A DNA stretch of 46,747 nt from DASWIG01 sp965371445 (lineage in GTDB: Bacteria > Acidobacteriota > Thermoanaerobaculia > Multivoradales > J023). Numbering within the stretch: the first letter of the stretch is position 1; each line of letters begins with the position of its first letter. The stretch covers positions 1-46,747 of the forward strand of contig CBDUYN010000068.1 in NCBI GenBank assembly GCA_965371445.1. Direction: 5' to 3'. Of the stretch, positions 31,284 to 39,900 are shown piece after piece. Below the pieces are notes generated by a model. The model was given only the letters and a program-made list of their open reading frames with translations, did no database searches and was not told the DNA's origin. A program made the position numbers and the translations under genes.

Positions 31284-32387
31284 TCAGTCCGACGGGTAGT
31301 TCTCGACGATTCCGCCGACGAGCTTCTCGAACTGCTCGTCGAACGCCCTGGGGTCCGAGAAGTCGAGGATGTTGTAGCCCATCACCTGCCGGCGCAGAGG
31401 CCCCGGCCAGTCACAGGTCTTCCAGGCGGCGTCGAGCGCGATGGGGCAGAGGACATCGCGCTTCTCCTTCTTCTCCAGCTCACGCGCCTTCGAGACCTCC
31501 CATTCCACCCAATCACTCTCGACGGAGTTCTCCGAGAGCACGAGGAGGACAAGCGGGTTGATCCGGATCGCCTTCTCGACCTGGCGCTCTATCCGGCCGG
31601 CTTTCATGTCGTGCACGTCGCGCCAGTAGCGGATCCGCTTTTCATCGAGGCCGGCATCGAGCTTCTCGACGAACCGGGTGTCCGCATGGCTGTAGGAGAT
31701 GAAGACGTGGTGGAGGACGATCGGGCTCAACGCCTTCAAGTTGACGACCTCGTAGGTGATGTCGGTCATCTCGTCGCGGGACAGGTTTGGATCCCAGAGC
31801 CTGGCGTTCTTGACCTCCCAGTCTTCGAAACCACAGCCGCAGAGAAAGGCCTCAGGGATTCTGCCCTTGGACTTCTTGAGCGTGTCGGTTCCCACAGTGG
31901 AAGGCCCACTGTGGATCGCGTCTTCCAGGCCTTTCACTCCACTCAAGTCCAGATTGGCCATAGTAGTACTACTGAAGAAGGCGCCTCCGAAGAGGGCGCC
32001 GTCGAGGTAGCCACGCTCGAGGCTGGCGCCCGCGAGGTTGGCGCCCCGAAGATCGGCGTCCGGGAGGTAGGCGTTCCTCAGATCGGCACCCCGAAGTATG
32101 GCGGCCCGGAGGTCGGCGTTTCCGAGGTAGGCGAGATTGAGATCGGCGTCACTGAGGTTGGCACGCTCGAGGTTTGCGCTCGCCAGGTCAGCGGCCACGA
32201 GGTCGGCGTTGCTGAGGTCGGCGCGCCTAAGGTTGGCGCCAGCGAGGTCAGCGCCGTCGAGGTCGGCGCTCTGGAGTTGGACTTGGCAGAGGGCCAAGTA
32301 TTCGGGAAGGGGATCCTGGTTCTCTCGCCACCTATTCCACTCCTTGACACCCTTCTTGAGGATCACCAGGTGCTCGTCGTTCGCCAT
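31284..32387 (-). CDS. Pentapeptide-repeat / TIR domain protein (paralogue 3)
   Basis: This intact 367-residue protein has three parts. A conserved cap (about 1-28, Glu-His-Leu-Val-Ile-Leu-Lys-Lys-Gly-Val-Lys-Glu-Trp-Asn) precedes about 20 pentapeptides (about 38-135) and a linker with Gly-Pro-Ser-Thr-Val-Gly-Thr-Asp-Thr and Ile-Pro-Glu-Ala-Phe-Leu. The TIR domain (about 225-345) has Val-Phe-Ile-Ser-Tyr-Ser-His-Ala-Asp, an Arg-Tyr-Trp-Arg-Asp-Val-His-Asp BB-like loop, and Ser-Asp-Trp-Val-Glu-Trp-Glu297, where the second Glu fits the NADase catalytic position. Bacterial TIR domains typically cleave NAD+ or make signalling nucleotides once a sensor oligomerises. Pentapeptide plus TIR is a known architecture; tandem arrays of it are unusual. 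Confidence 0.88.
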   Translation of the reverse strand: MANDEHLVILKKGVKEWNRWRENQDPLPEYLALCQVQLQSADLDGADLAGANLRRADLSNADLVAADLASANLERANLSDADLNLAYLGNADLRAAILRGADLRNAYLPDADLRGANLAGASLERGYLDGALFGGAFFSSTTMANLDLSGVKGLEDAIHSGPSTVGTDTLKKSKGRIPEAFLCGCGFEDWEVKNARLWDPNLSRDEMTDITYEVVNLKALSPIVLHHVFISYSHADTRFVEKLDAGLDEKRIRYWRDVHDMKAGRIERQVEKAIRINPLVLLVLSENSVESDWVEWEVSKARELEKKEKRDVLCPIALDAAWKTCDWPGPLRRQVMGYNILDFSDPRAFDEQFEKLVGGIVENYPSD

Positions 32388-32439
32388 GGTCAGGTTACCC
32401 TCCTGCTTGGAGCCTCGAAGCGTAGTGTAGCGATGTCGC

Positions 32440-33673
32440 TCAGTCCGACGGGTAGTTCTCGACGATTCCGCCGACGAGCTTCTCGAACTGCTCGTCGAAG
32501 GCCCCCGGATCCGAGAAGTCGAGGATGTTGTAGTCCATGATCTGCTGCCGGAGAGGCCCCGGCCAGTCGAAGGTCTTCCAGGCCTCGTCGAGGGCGATGG
32601 GGCAGAGGACGTCGCGCTTCTCCTTCCTCTCCAGTTCGCGGGCCTTGGAGACCTCCCACTCCACCCAGTCGCTCTCGACAGAGCTCTTTGAGAGCACCAG
32701 GAGGACGAGAGGGTTGACTCGGATCGCCTTCTCGATCTGCTTCTCCATCCGTCCCGCCTTCATGTCGTGGACGTCGCGCCAGTAGCGGATCCGCTTCTTG
32801 TCGAGGCCGGCTTCGAGCCGTTCGACGAAAGTGGCGTCGACGTGGCTGTAGGAGATGAAGACGTAGTGGAGGACGATCGGGCTCAACGCCTTCAGGTTCA
32901 CGACCTCGTAGGTGATGTCAGTGATCTCGTCGCGGGTGAGGTCCGGGTCGTAGAGCCTGGCGTTCTCGATCTCCCAATCGGTCAGACCACAGCCGCGGAG
33001 GAAGGTCTCGGGGATCTTGCCTTTGGACTTGGTGAGCGTGTCGGTGCCGACAGTTGAGGGGCCAGCATGATTGATCTCCGTCAGGCCCTTGACTTCGCTC
33101 AGGTCGACATCGGCGACAGAGGTCCAACCGAAAACCGCGCTTTTCGAGGTCGGCGCCGCGCAGGATGGCGAGGGGCAGGTTGGCGCCGCGCAAGCCGGCG
33201 CCGCTCAGGTCGGCGTGGCTCAGGTCGGCGCTGATCAGGTTGGCGCCGCTCAGGTCGGCGCCGATCAGATTGGCGTCGCTCAGGTTAGCTCGGAGCAGGT
33301 CGGCGCCGCGCAGGTTGGCGTGGAAGAGTTCGGCGGTGCTCAGGTCGGTACCGGCCAGCCTGGCGCGGATCAGTTCGGCGTCGCGTAGGTTGGCGGTGCT
33401 CAGGCTGGCGTGGTGCAGGTCGGCGGTGCTCAGGTCGGCGCCGCTCAGGTCGGAGTCGAACAGGTTAGCGCGGAGCAGGTTGGCGCCGATCAGGCTGGCC
33501 CCGCATAGTTCGGCGCCGCTCAGTTCGGCGTGGCGCAGGTCGGTGCCGCTCAGTTCGGCGCCGCTCAGTTCGGCGGCTTCGAGATTCGGTCGCTCACCCG
33601 GATTCTCTTTCCGCCACCGGTTCCAGACCTCGACGCCCTTCTTAAGGATCACCAGATGTTCGTCGTTCGCCAT
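32440..33673 (-). pseudogene. Pentapeptide-repeat / TIR paralogue 2, frameshifted
   Basis: The cap and a longer run of pentapeptides read from the ATG at 33673 to about 33140. There an extra T in a TTTT run shifts the frame; the other frame continues with Asp-Val-Asp-Leu-Ser, the Thr-Val-Gly-Thr-Asp-Thr-Leu-Thr-Lys-Ser-Lys-Gly linker and a TIR domain that is complete to the stop at 32440. The TIR part keeps Val-Phe-Ile-Ser-Tyr-Ser-His and Ser-Asp-Trp-Val-Glu-Trp-Glu. An internal Met at 32901 could start a TIR-only product. It has GGAGGGACC before the ATG and lies 19 bp after paralogue 1. Confidence 0.8.
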
Positions 33674-33692
33674 GAGGGTCCCTCCTGAGTGC

Positions 33693-34781
33693 TCAGCCCG
33701 GCCGGTAGTACTCGACGATCCCGCCGACAAGCTTCTCGAACTGCGCGTCGAACGCTTCAGGTTCCGAGAAGTCGAGGATGTTGTACTTCTCGATCTGCCG
33801 ACGGAGAGATCCTGACCAGTCGCAGGTCTTCCACGCGTCGTCGAGGGCAATGGGGCAGAGCACGTCTCGCTTTTCCTTTTGCTCCAGCTCGCGGGCTTTC
33901 GAGACCTCCCACTCCACCCAGTCACTTTCGACGGACTGTTCCGAGAGCACGAGAAGGACCAAGGGATTGGCTCGGATCGCCTTCTCGATCTGCTTCTCCA
34001 GCCGGCCGGCTTTCAAGTCGTGGACTTCGCGCCAGTAGCGGATGCGCTTCTTGTCGAGGCCGGCCTCCAGCTTCTCAACGAACGTGGTGTCGGCGTGGCT
34101 GTAGGAGATGAAGACGTGGTGGAGGACGATCGGGCTCAACGCCTTCAGGTTGACGACGTCGTAGGTGATGTCTGTGATCTCGTCGCGGGTGAGATCCGGG
34201 TTCCAAAGCTTGGTTGCCTGAATCTCCCAGTCGGTCAGGCCACAGCCACGGAGGAAGGCCTCGGGTATCTTGATCTTACCTTTGGACTTGGTGAGAGTGT
34301 CGGTGCCGACAGTTGAGGGCGCCTCATGCCAGATCTCGGCCAGTCCCTTGGTTTCGCGCAGGTCGACATCAACGACAGAGGTATAACCGAACCGGGCGCC
34401 GCTCAGGTCGGCCTCGCTCAGTTTGGCGCCACGCAGGTTGGCGTAGAACAGGTTGGCGTCGCTCAAGTCGGCGCCGCGCAGGGTGGCGCCGCTCAGGTCG
34501 GTGTAGCTCAGGTTGGCGTGGAACAGGATGGCGCTGAGCAGGTTGGCGTCGCTCAGTTTGGCGTCGCTCAGGTTGGCGCCGCTCAGTTTGGCGTCGCTCA
34601 GGTTGGCGCCGAGCAGGATGGCGATGCTCAGTTTGGCGCTGCGCAGGTTGGCGCCGCGCAGGTTGGCGCCGAGCAGGTTGGCGTAGACCAGGTCCGGCTG
34701 TTCACCGGGATTCTCTCCCCGCCACTTGTTCCACTCCTCAACGCCCTGCTTGAGGATGGTCAGGTGGTCTTCGTTCGCCAT
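33693..34781 (-). CDS. Pentapeptide-repeat / TIR domain protein (paralogue 1)
   Basis: This intact 362-residue protein has a cap at 1-27, pentapeptides at about 32-132, then Asp-Val-Asp-Leu-Arg-Glu-Thr-Lys-Gly-Leu, a Ser-Thr-Val-Gly-Thr-Asp-Thr linker, and a helical stretch ending Asn-Leu-Lys-Ala-Leu-Ser-Pro-Ile. The TIR domain follows with Phe-Ile-Ser-Tyr-Ser-His-Ala-Asp at 224-231 and the predicted catalytic Glu292. The TIR and linker are much closer to paralogues 2 and 3 than the repeats are, so the effector half is conserved while the recognition half varies in length and sequence. It begins five bases after the zinc-ribbon gene and has a strong ribosome-binding site, so it is the first of the four paralogues to be transcribed. 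Confidence 0.88.
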   Translation of the reverse strand: MANEDHLTILKQGVEEWNKWRGENPGEQPDLVYANLLGANLRGANLRSAKLSIAILLGANLSDAKLSGANLSDAKLSDANLLSAILFHANLSYTDLSGATLRGADLSDANLFYANLRGAKLSEADLSGARFGYTSVVDVDLRETKGLAEIWHEAPSTVGTDTLTKSKGKIKIPEAFLRGCGLTDWEIQATKLWNPDLTRDEITDITYDVVNLKALSPIVLHHVFISYSHADTTFVEKLEAGLDKKRIRYWREVHDLKAGRLEKQIEKAIRANPLVLLVLSEQSVESDWVEWEVSKARELEQKEKRDVLCPIALDDAWKTCDWSGSLRRQIEKYNILDFSEPEAFDAQFEKLVGGIVEYYRPG

Positions 34782-34786
34782 GCCGG

Positions 34787-35089
34787 TCAGTCCCCAGCAC
34801 TTTCTTCGTCGCCGAGCGCCAGCTCCGCCAGGTCAGCCACCAGATCCGGCAGGTCGAGCGCCGCTTCCTCGCCCTGGGCGAGCTCGACGGCAGCCATCTG
34901 GTTGACTAGATCCCAGAGCACCGCTCGTCCAGAAGGCCGGTCCTGGAATCGTCGGCAAGAAAAGCACGCCGAGCCGCCCGGGGGGACGGCAAGCTGACCG
35001 CCGCAGTGGGAGCACGCCGTCCATCCAAAGGGGCCGAGCCGCCGCTCGGGCGTCAGGCTCATGCGGTCACGTCCTTCGTCGTGCGCCAT
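34787..35089 (-). CDS. Small zinc-ribbon protein heading the TIR operon
   Basis: This 100-residue soluble protein has two Cys-x-x-Cys pairs (Cys-Ser-His-Cys near 26 and Cys-Phe-Ser-Cys near 42), which should bind one zinc, and an acidic Leu/Ala-rich C-terminal helix. I know no family for the whole protein. It could start at Met1 (35089) or Met10 (35062). It ends five bases before pentapeptide-TIR paralogue 1, on the same strand, so it is very probably cotranscribed. A regulator, an inhibitor of the TIR proteins or a nucleic-acid-binding partner are all open possibilities. Confidence 0.65.
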   Translation of the reverse strand: MAHDEGRDRMSLTPERRLGPFGWTACSHCGGQLAVPPGGSACFSCRRFQDRPSGRAVLWDLVNQMAAVELAQGEEAALDLPDLVADLAELALGDEESAGD

Positions 35090-35356
35090 GCCGGAATACC
35101 TCGAAACCGATCCGGTCGAAAGGGGGCGACTTGATCGGCCAGGGTTAGTGTACTAGAGAGCTTCGAGCGCTCAGAGATGCCTAGTCCCAGGATCGGCGCG
35201 AGTCTGTGTAAATTCTGTAAAATCTCGTCCTCCGATGTGGTGAGCCGCTCGGCAGAGGCTGTAGGCTGGATTCAGGGTGCCTCTTCGGCCCGCCCTGGAC
35301 GGCCTCCGCCGCCTCTCTGAGCCTTGCCCACCCCACAGACCTACCTGGAGTCCTTG
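35090..35356. promoter_or_regulatory. Divergent region between TIR operon and RND efflux genes
   Basis: These 267 bp must hold the promoters of the minus-strand zinc-ribbon/TIR operon and the plus-strand efflux operon. On the minus strand a TACACT-like hexamer (about 35147-35152) is a weak -10 candidate. The stretch around 35205-35235 is unusually A/T-rich for this genome (repeated GTAAA). No clear operator palindrome was found. Confidence 0.35.
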
Positions 35357-36916
35357 ATGCAGCGAGCCCTCTTGATCCCCTGCCTCGTCCTTGCCCTTCT
35401 GGCGACGCCAGGCTGCAACAAGGACGTTGCCGACAGCGGTGGCGCCTCCCCCGAGCACGGACGCGGCGCCTCCCGCGAAGGTGGCGGCCACCCCGGCGGT
35501 GAAGCCGGCAAGGCGCCGGAAGGCGATCGAGCGTCAAGCGATCGCCGTCAGGGCGGCCCGCCCGGAGGACGCCAGGGCGGCGGCGATCGGCGCAGCGGCG
35601 GCGGATCATGGGGCGGTGGCCCCCCGGGCGGCTTCGGCGAACCCGAGGCCGCGGTGCCCGTCGAGGTGACGCCGGTGGCCCGGCGGTCGATCTCGTCGTT
35701 CCTGGAAACCAACGGCACTCTGGAGGCCGAGAACGACGTCGAGCTCGTGGCCCGTACGTCGGGTCCCATCGTCGAGCTCCTAGTGGAGGAGGGCGACAGG
35801 ATGCGCGCCGGCGACCTCCTCGCACGGATCGACCCAGCCGAGAGCCGGGCGCGCATGGAGATCTCCCGCCTCAACCTGGCGGAGCGCAAGATCGCCTACG
35901 AACGAGCCAAGGAGCTCTTCGAAAGCGCGCTCCTTTCCCAGGAAGCCTACGACCAGGCCCTGTCGGCCTACGAGTCGGCCCAGGCCCAGTTCGAAGGCGA
36001 CCAGATCCTCTTCAGCTACACCGAGGTCAAGGCGCCCTTCACGGGCACGATCGTCACCCGCCACGTCAAGCTCGCGCAGACGGTGAGCAACAACCAGGCG
36101 CTTTTCCGCATCACCGACTTTGATCCGCTGCTCTGCCCGATCCAGGTGCCGGAGCGTGAGCTGCCGCGCCTGAAGGTCGATCAGCCGGCCTACGTGGAGG
36201 TCGAGGCCTGGCCCGAGAGGCGCTTCCAGGCCCGGGTGCTGCGCATCAGCCCCGTGGTCGACGCCGCCACCGGGACGGTCAAGGTCACCCTCGAGGTGAG
36301 CGTCGATGGGAAGCTCCGGCCGGGGATGTTCGCCGGGGTGTACCTGGAGACCGAGAAGCGTCCGGACGCCCTGGTCATCCCCCGCACGGCCCTGTCGCTC
36401 GAATCGATCGGCGACACGGTCTACGTCGCGATCGGTGACAAGGCGGCGCGCCGCGAGGTGGAGCTCGGCTTCCAGGAGGGCGACGCCGTCGAGATCGTCA
36501 GGGGGCTGGAAGAGGGCGAGAACGTGATCGTGATCGGCCAGGACGGCTTGAGCGACGGGACGCCCATCCAGGTCCTGGCGGTCACCGGAGGCGCTGCGCC
36601 CGCGTTTTCCGGGGGACCTCCTGCCGGCGGCGGCCGTCCCGGCGGCTGGCGAACCGGTCCTCCGGGCGGAGAGGGAGCGCCGGCTTTCACCGGCCGCGGC
36701 GGACCGGGCGCGGGACCTCCGGACGGCCCTCCCGGCGGCGGCCGCCCCGGCGGCTTCGGCCGTGGCGGTGGACGCGGCTTCGATCCTTCGAACATGACAC
36801 CCGAGCAGCTTGAGCGGATCAAGGAGAGGATGCGCTCACGCGGCATGACCGACGAGCAGATCGAGGAACGGCTGAAGAGCATGCGTGAGCGTTCCGGGGG
36901 CGGAGGCGGGCGCTAG
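35357..36916 (+). CDS. RND efflux periplasmic adaptor lipoprotein with low-complexity arms
   Basis: This 519-residue membrane-fusion protein has a lipoprotein signal ending Ala-Thr-Pro-Gly-Cys20, then a Gly/Pro/Arg/Asp-rich arm of about 70 residues. The HlyD/AcrA core (about 95-410) follows: a barrel-sandwich hybrid half Thr-Ser-Gly-Pro-Ile-Val-Glu-Leu-x-Val-Glu-Glu-Gly-Asp, a helical hairpin, Val-Lys-Ala-Pro-Phe-Thr-Gly, and Arg-Pro-Gly-Met. A second Gly/Pro/Arg-rich arm (about 415-480) precedes a charged helix with Met-Thr-Pro-Glu-Gln. It links the RND pump in the inner membrane to an outer-membrane channel, which is not encoded here. I start at the ATG at 35357 (GGAG seven bases upstream) rather than a TTG 11 codons earlier because it gives a clean lipoprotein signal. 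Confidence 0.9.
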   Translation: MQRALLIPCLVLALLATPGCNKDVADSGGASPEHGRGASREGGGHPGGEAGKAPEGDRASSDRRQGGPPGGRQGGGDRRSGGGSWGGGPPGGFGEPEAAVPVEVTPVARRSISSFLETNGTLEAENDVELVARTSGPIVELLVEEGDRMRAGDLLARIDPAESRARMEISRLNLAERKIAYERAKELFESALLSQEAYDQALSAYESAQAQFEGDQILFSYTEVKAPFTGTIVTRHVKLAQTVSNNQALFRITDFDPLLCPIQVPERELPRLKVDQPAYVEVEAWPERRFQARVLRISPVVDAATGTVKVTLEVSVDGKLRPGMFAGVYLETEKRPDALVIPRTALSLESIGDTVYVAIGDKAARREVELGFQEGDAVEIVRGLEEGENVIVIGQDGLSDGTPIQVLAVTGGAAPAFSGGPPAGGGRPGGWRTGPPGGEGAPAFTGRGGPGAGPPDGPPGGGRPGGFGRGGGRGFDPSNMTPEQLERIKERMRSRGMTDEQIEERLKSMRERSGGGGGR

Positions 36917-36954
36917 GAGGCCTTTGGGCATGGATTTCATGCCCAAGAGCCTCC
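36916..36954 (+). promoter_or_regulatory. Intergenic hairpin between adaptor and pump genes
   Basis: A stem with arms GGAGGC...TTGGGCATG and CATGCCCAA...GCCTCC closes a short loop directly after the adaptor stop. It lacks a T-run, so it is more likely an mRNA-stabilising or partial-attenuation hairpin that adjusts pump to adaptor expression than a full terminator. Confidence 0.6.
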
Positions 36955-36960
36955 GGTACC

Positions 36961-36994
36961 GTCCCCTTGGGGGGAACGAGGGGGGAAGACACCA
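36961..36994 (+). repeat. G-rich element upstream of the pump gene
   Basis: GTCCCCTTGGGGGGAACGAG followed by a second run of six G and AAGACAC resembles the 33-bp tandem units at 1-66 (shared CCCCTYGGGGG, an AAxGAGGGGGG-like core and AGACAC). Two G6 runs could form a G-quadruplex or mask the ribosome-binding site of the pump. Confidence 0.45.
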
Positions 36995-36997
36995 GCC

Positions 36998-39900
36998 ATG
37001 AAAATCATCCTCTTCTCGACGCGCCGCCCGGTCAGCGTCTTCATCTTCTCCGTGGCGGCCGTGGTCTTCGGCCTCGTGGCTTTCCGGCAGCTGGCGACGG
37101 ACCTCCTGCCCGACATCACCTATCCGTCGCTCACCGTCCGCACGATCTACGAGGGCACGGCGCCGATCGAGGTCGAAAGCTTGATCACGCGGCCGATCGA
37201 GAACTCGGTCGGCGTCGTCAACGACGTCGTGCGGGTGACCTCGTCGTCACGGATCGACACGAGCGAAGTGACCCTCGAGTTCAGCTGGGGCACGAACATG
37301 GACCTCGCGGCGCTCGAAGTCCGGGAGCGCCTCGATGTCCTGAACCTCCCGTTCGAAGCCGATCGACCGATCCTGCTGCGCTACGACCCGTCGCTCGATC
37401 CGATCGTCCGGATCGGGCTTTCGGGTCAGCAGGACCTGGTGCGTCTGCGGCTGCTGGCGGAAGAGCAGGTCAAGCGCGCGCTGGAGCGCATCGAGGGCGT
37501 GGCGGCGGCGGTGGTCTCCGGCGGTTTGGAAGAGGAGATCCAGGTCGAGATCGACGAGCGGCGCCTCGCCAACCTCGGCTGGAGCGCCGACCGGCTGATC
37601 AACCGCCTCCGGGCCGAGAACGTCAACCTGACCGGCGGCCAGCTGCGCGACGGGCAGACCGAGTACCTGGTACGGACCGTGGGCGAGCTCAAGCGCCCCG
37701 ACGAGCTCAACGACATCGTCATTTCTGCGAACGGCGGCGCCGTGATTCGCCTTCGCGACGTGGCCCGGGTAGTACGCGGTCACAAGGAACGCGAGATCAT
37801 CACCCGGATCAACGGCCAGGAGAGCGTCGAGGTGGCGATCTTCAAGGAAGGCGGGACCAACACGGTCAACGTCTCCGACCTGGTCAAGGAGGGGCTTGAG
37901 GATCTCCGCGAGCGGTTGGTCAAAGTCGACCCGAGCCTCGAGCTGACGGTCGTGACCGACCAGGCACGCTACATCCGGCAGTCGGTCCGCGAGGTGCTCC
38001 AAACGGCGCTCTGGGGCGGCGCGCTCGCCATCCTCGTGCTCTTTTTCTTCCTGCGCAGCTGGAAGACGACGCTGATCATCAGTGTGGCGATCCCGATCTC
38101 GGTGGTGGCGACGTTTTTCCTCATGTACGTCGGCGACATCTCCTTGAACATCGTCTCGCTCGGCGGCCTGACGCTCGGCATCGGGCTCCTGGTCGACAAC
38201 GCCATCGTCGTCCTGGAGGCGATCCAGCGCAAGCGCGAAACCGGCATGGACGACATCTCGGCCGCCGACGCCGGGGCCTCGGAAGTGGCGCGGGCGGTGG
38301 TGGCCTCGACCCTGACGACGATTTGCGTCTTCGTCCCCATCGTCTACGTCGAGGGTATCGCCGGCCAGCTTTTTGGCGACCAGGCCCTGACGGTGACCTT
38401 TTCGCTCGTCGTCTCGCTCTTGGTCGCCCTGACGGTGATTCCGATGCTCGCGTCGCGGCACCTGGCCCAGGTCGCCGACGTCGAGGACCCGGCTCCACCG
38501 GCGCCGCCGGAGGAGCTCGGTGGCTGGGCCTTGGGGCGCTACCGTCTCCTCTCTCCGTTGCGCTGGTTGAAGGCCGGGATCTTTTTTGTCGCCGTGTGGC
38601 TGGTGCGCGCCGTCGGCCTCCTGGCGAGTCTTTTGGGCCGTCTCGTGGGGTTGGTTCTCTGGCTGCCGCTCAAGGTCTTCGGCTTCGTCTTCGACGGCTT
38701 GCCGGCGATCTACGGCCGGGTGCTCGACCGGGTGCTGCGCCATCCCTTGGTGACGATCACGGCCGCGGTCGTGCTCTTCGTGGGGAGCTTGCAGCTGGTC
38801 CCGCACCTCGGCCAGGAGCTGGTGCCGGAGATGATCCAGGGCGAGTTTTTCGCCAACCTGGAGCTGCCGCCGGGCACCCAGCTCGACGTGACCCAACGGC
38901 GCCTCGCCTCGCTCGAGCGCACAGCGATGTCGCTCGACGGCGTCTCGACGGTCTATGCGCTGGCGGGGACGTCGAACGAGCAGGGGGGTGTCGTGGGCGA
39001 CCGCCGCGAGCACATCGGCCAACTGACCGTGATGGTCGAGCCGCCGACCTCGGAGGAGAAGGAGGAGGCGATGATGGAGATCCTCCGCCAGGCCTTCGAC
39101 CGCCAGCCTCACCTCGAGTACCGCTTCGGCCGACCGTCCTATTTCAGCTTCCGGACGCCGATCGAGGTGGAGATCCGGGGTTACAACCTAAACCTTTTAA
39201 AGCGCCTTGCCGACACGCTCCTCGTCCGTTTCCAAGGGGTCGAGGGACTGACGGATTTGAAGTCGACGACCGAGGGCGGGAACCCCGAGCTACAGATCTC
39301 TTTCGACCGCGAGCGCCTGGCGGCCCTGGGCCTCGACCTAAACGGCGTGGCCTCGGTGGTTCGCACCAAGGTGCAGGGGACGGTGGCGACCGACATCCAG
39401 CGCGAGGACCGCTCGATCGACATCCGACTGCGCGCCAAGGAGGAGGACCGCGACAGCGTCCGGGACCTCTTGAAGCTGAACGTCCACCAGAACGGCAAGA
39501 CGGCAATTCCGCTCTCCGCGGTGGCCAGGGTCGAGGAGGTGGAGGGTCCGGCGGAGATCCGCCGCGCCGAAGGCGACCGGGTGGCGGTGATCACCGCCAA
39601 CCTCGTGGGACGCGACCTCGCCGCCGCGACGGCCGACATCCTGGAGATCCTCGAGGCGATGGAGCTGCCCTCGGGCTTCGACTACCGGATCGGCGGCCAG
39701 CGCCAGGAAATGGAGACCTCGTTCGAGAGCATGCGGCTGGCGATCGCGCTGGCGATCTTCATGGTCTATCTCGTCATGGCGTCGCAGTTCGAGTCGCTTC
39801 TGCATCCTCTCGTGATTCTCTTCAGCGTGCCGTTCTCGCTCATCGGAGTCCTAGCGACGCTCTACCTCTTCCAGATCACGGTCTCGATCGTCGTCCTGAT

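Noticed and set aside
34326..34997. Regular Val-Gly-Ala-Ala-Gln repeats on the plus strand
   Set aside because: This is the antisense of the pentapeptide repeats of paralogue 1; the same applies to 30564-31299 and 31167-32540.
37247..39112. 621-codon open frame antisense to the RND pump
   Set aside because: Shadow of a GC-rich gene: His/Arg/Glu/Asp-rich composition, no family motif, and the opposite strand encodes a clear RND protein.
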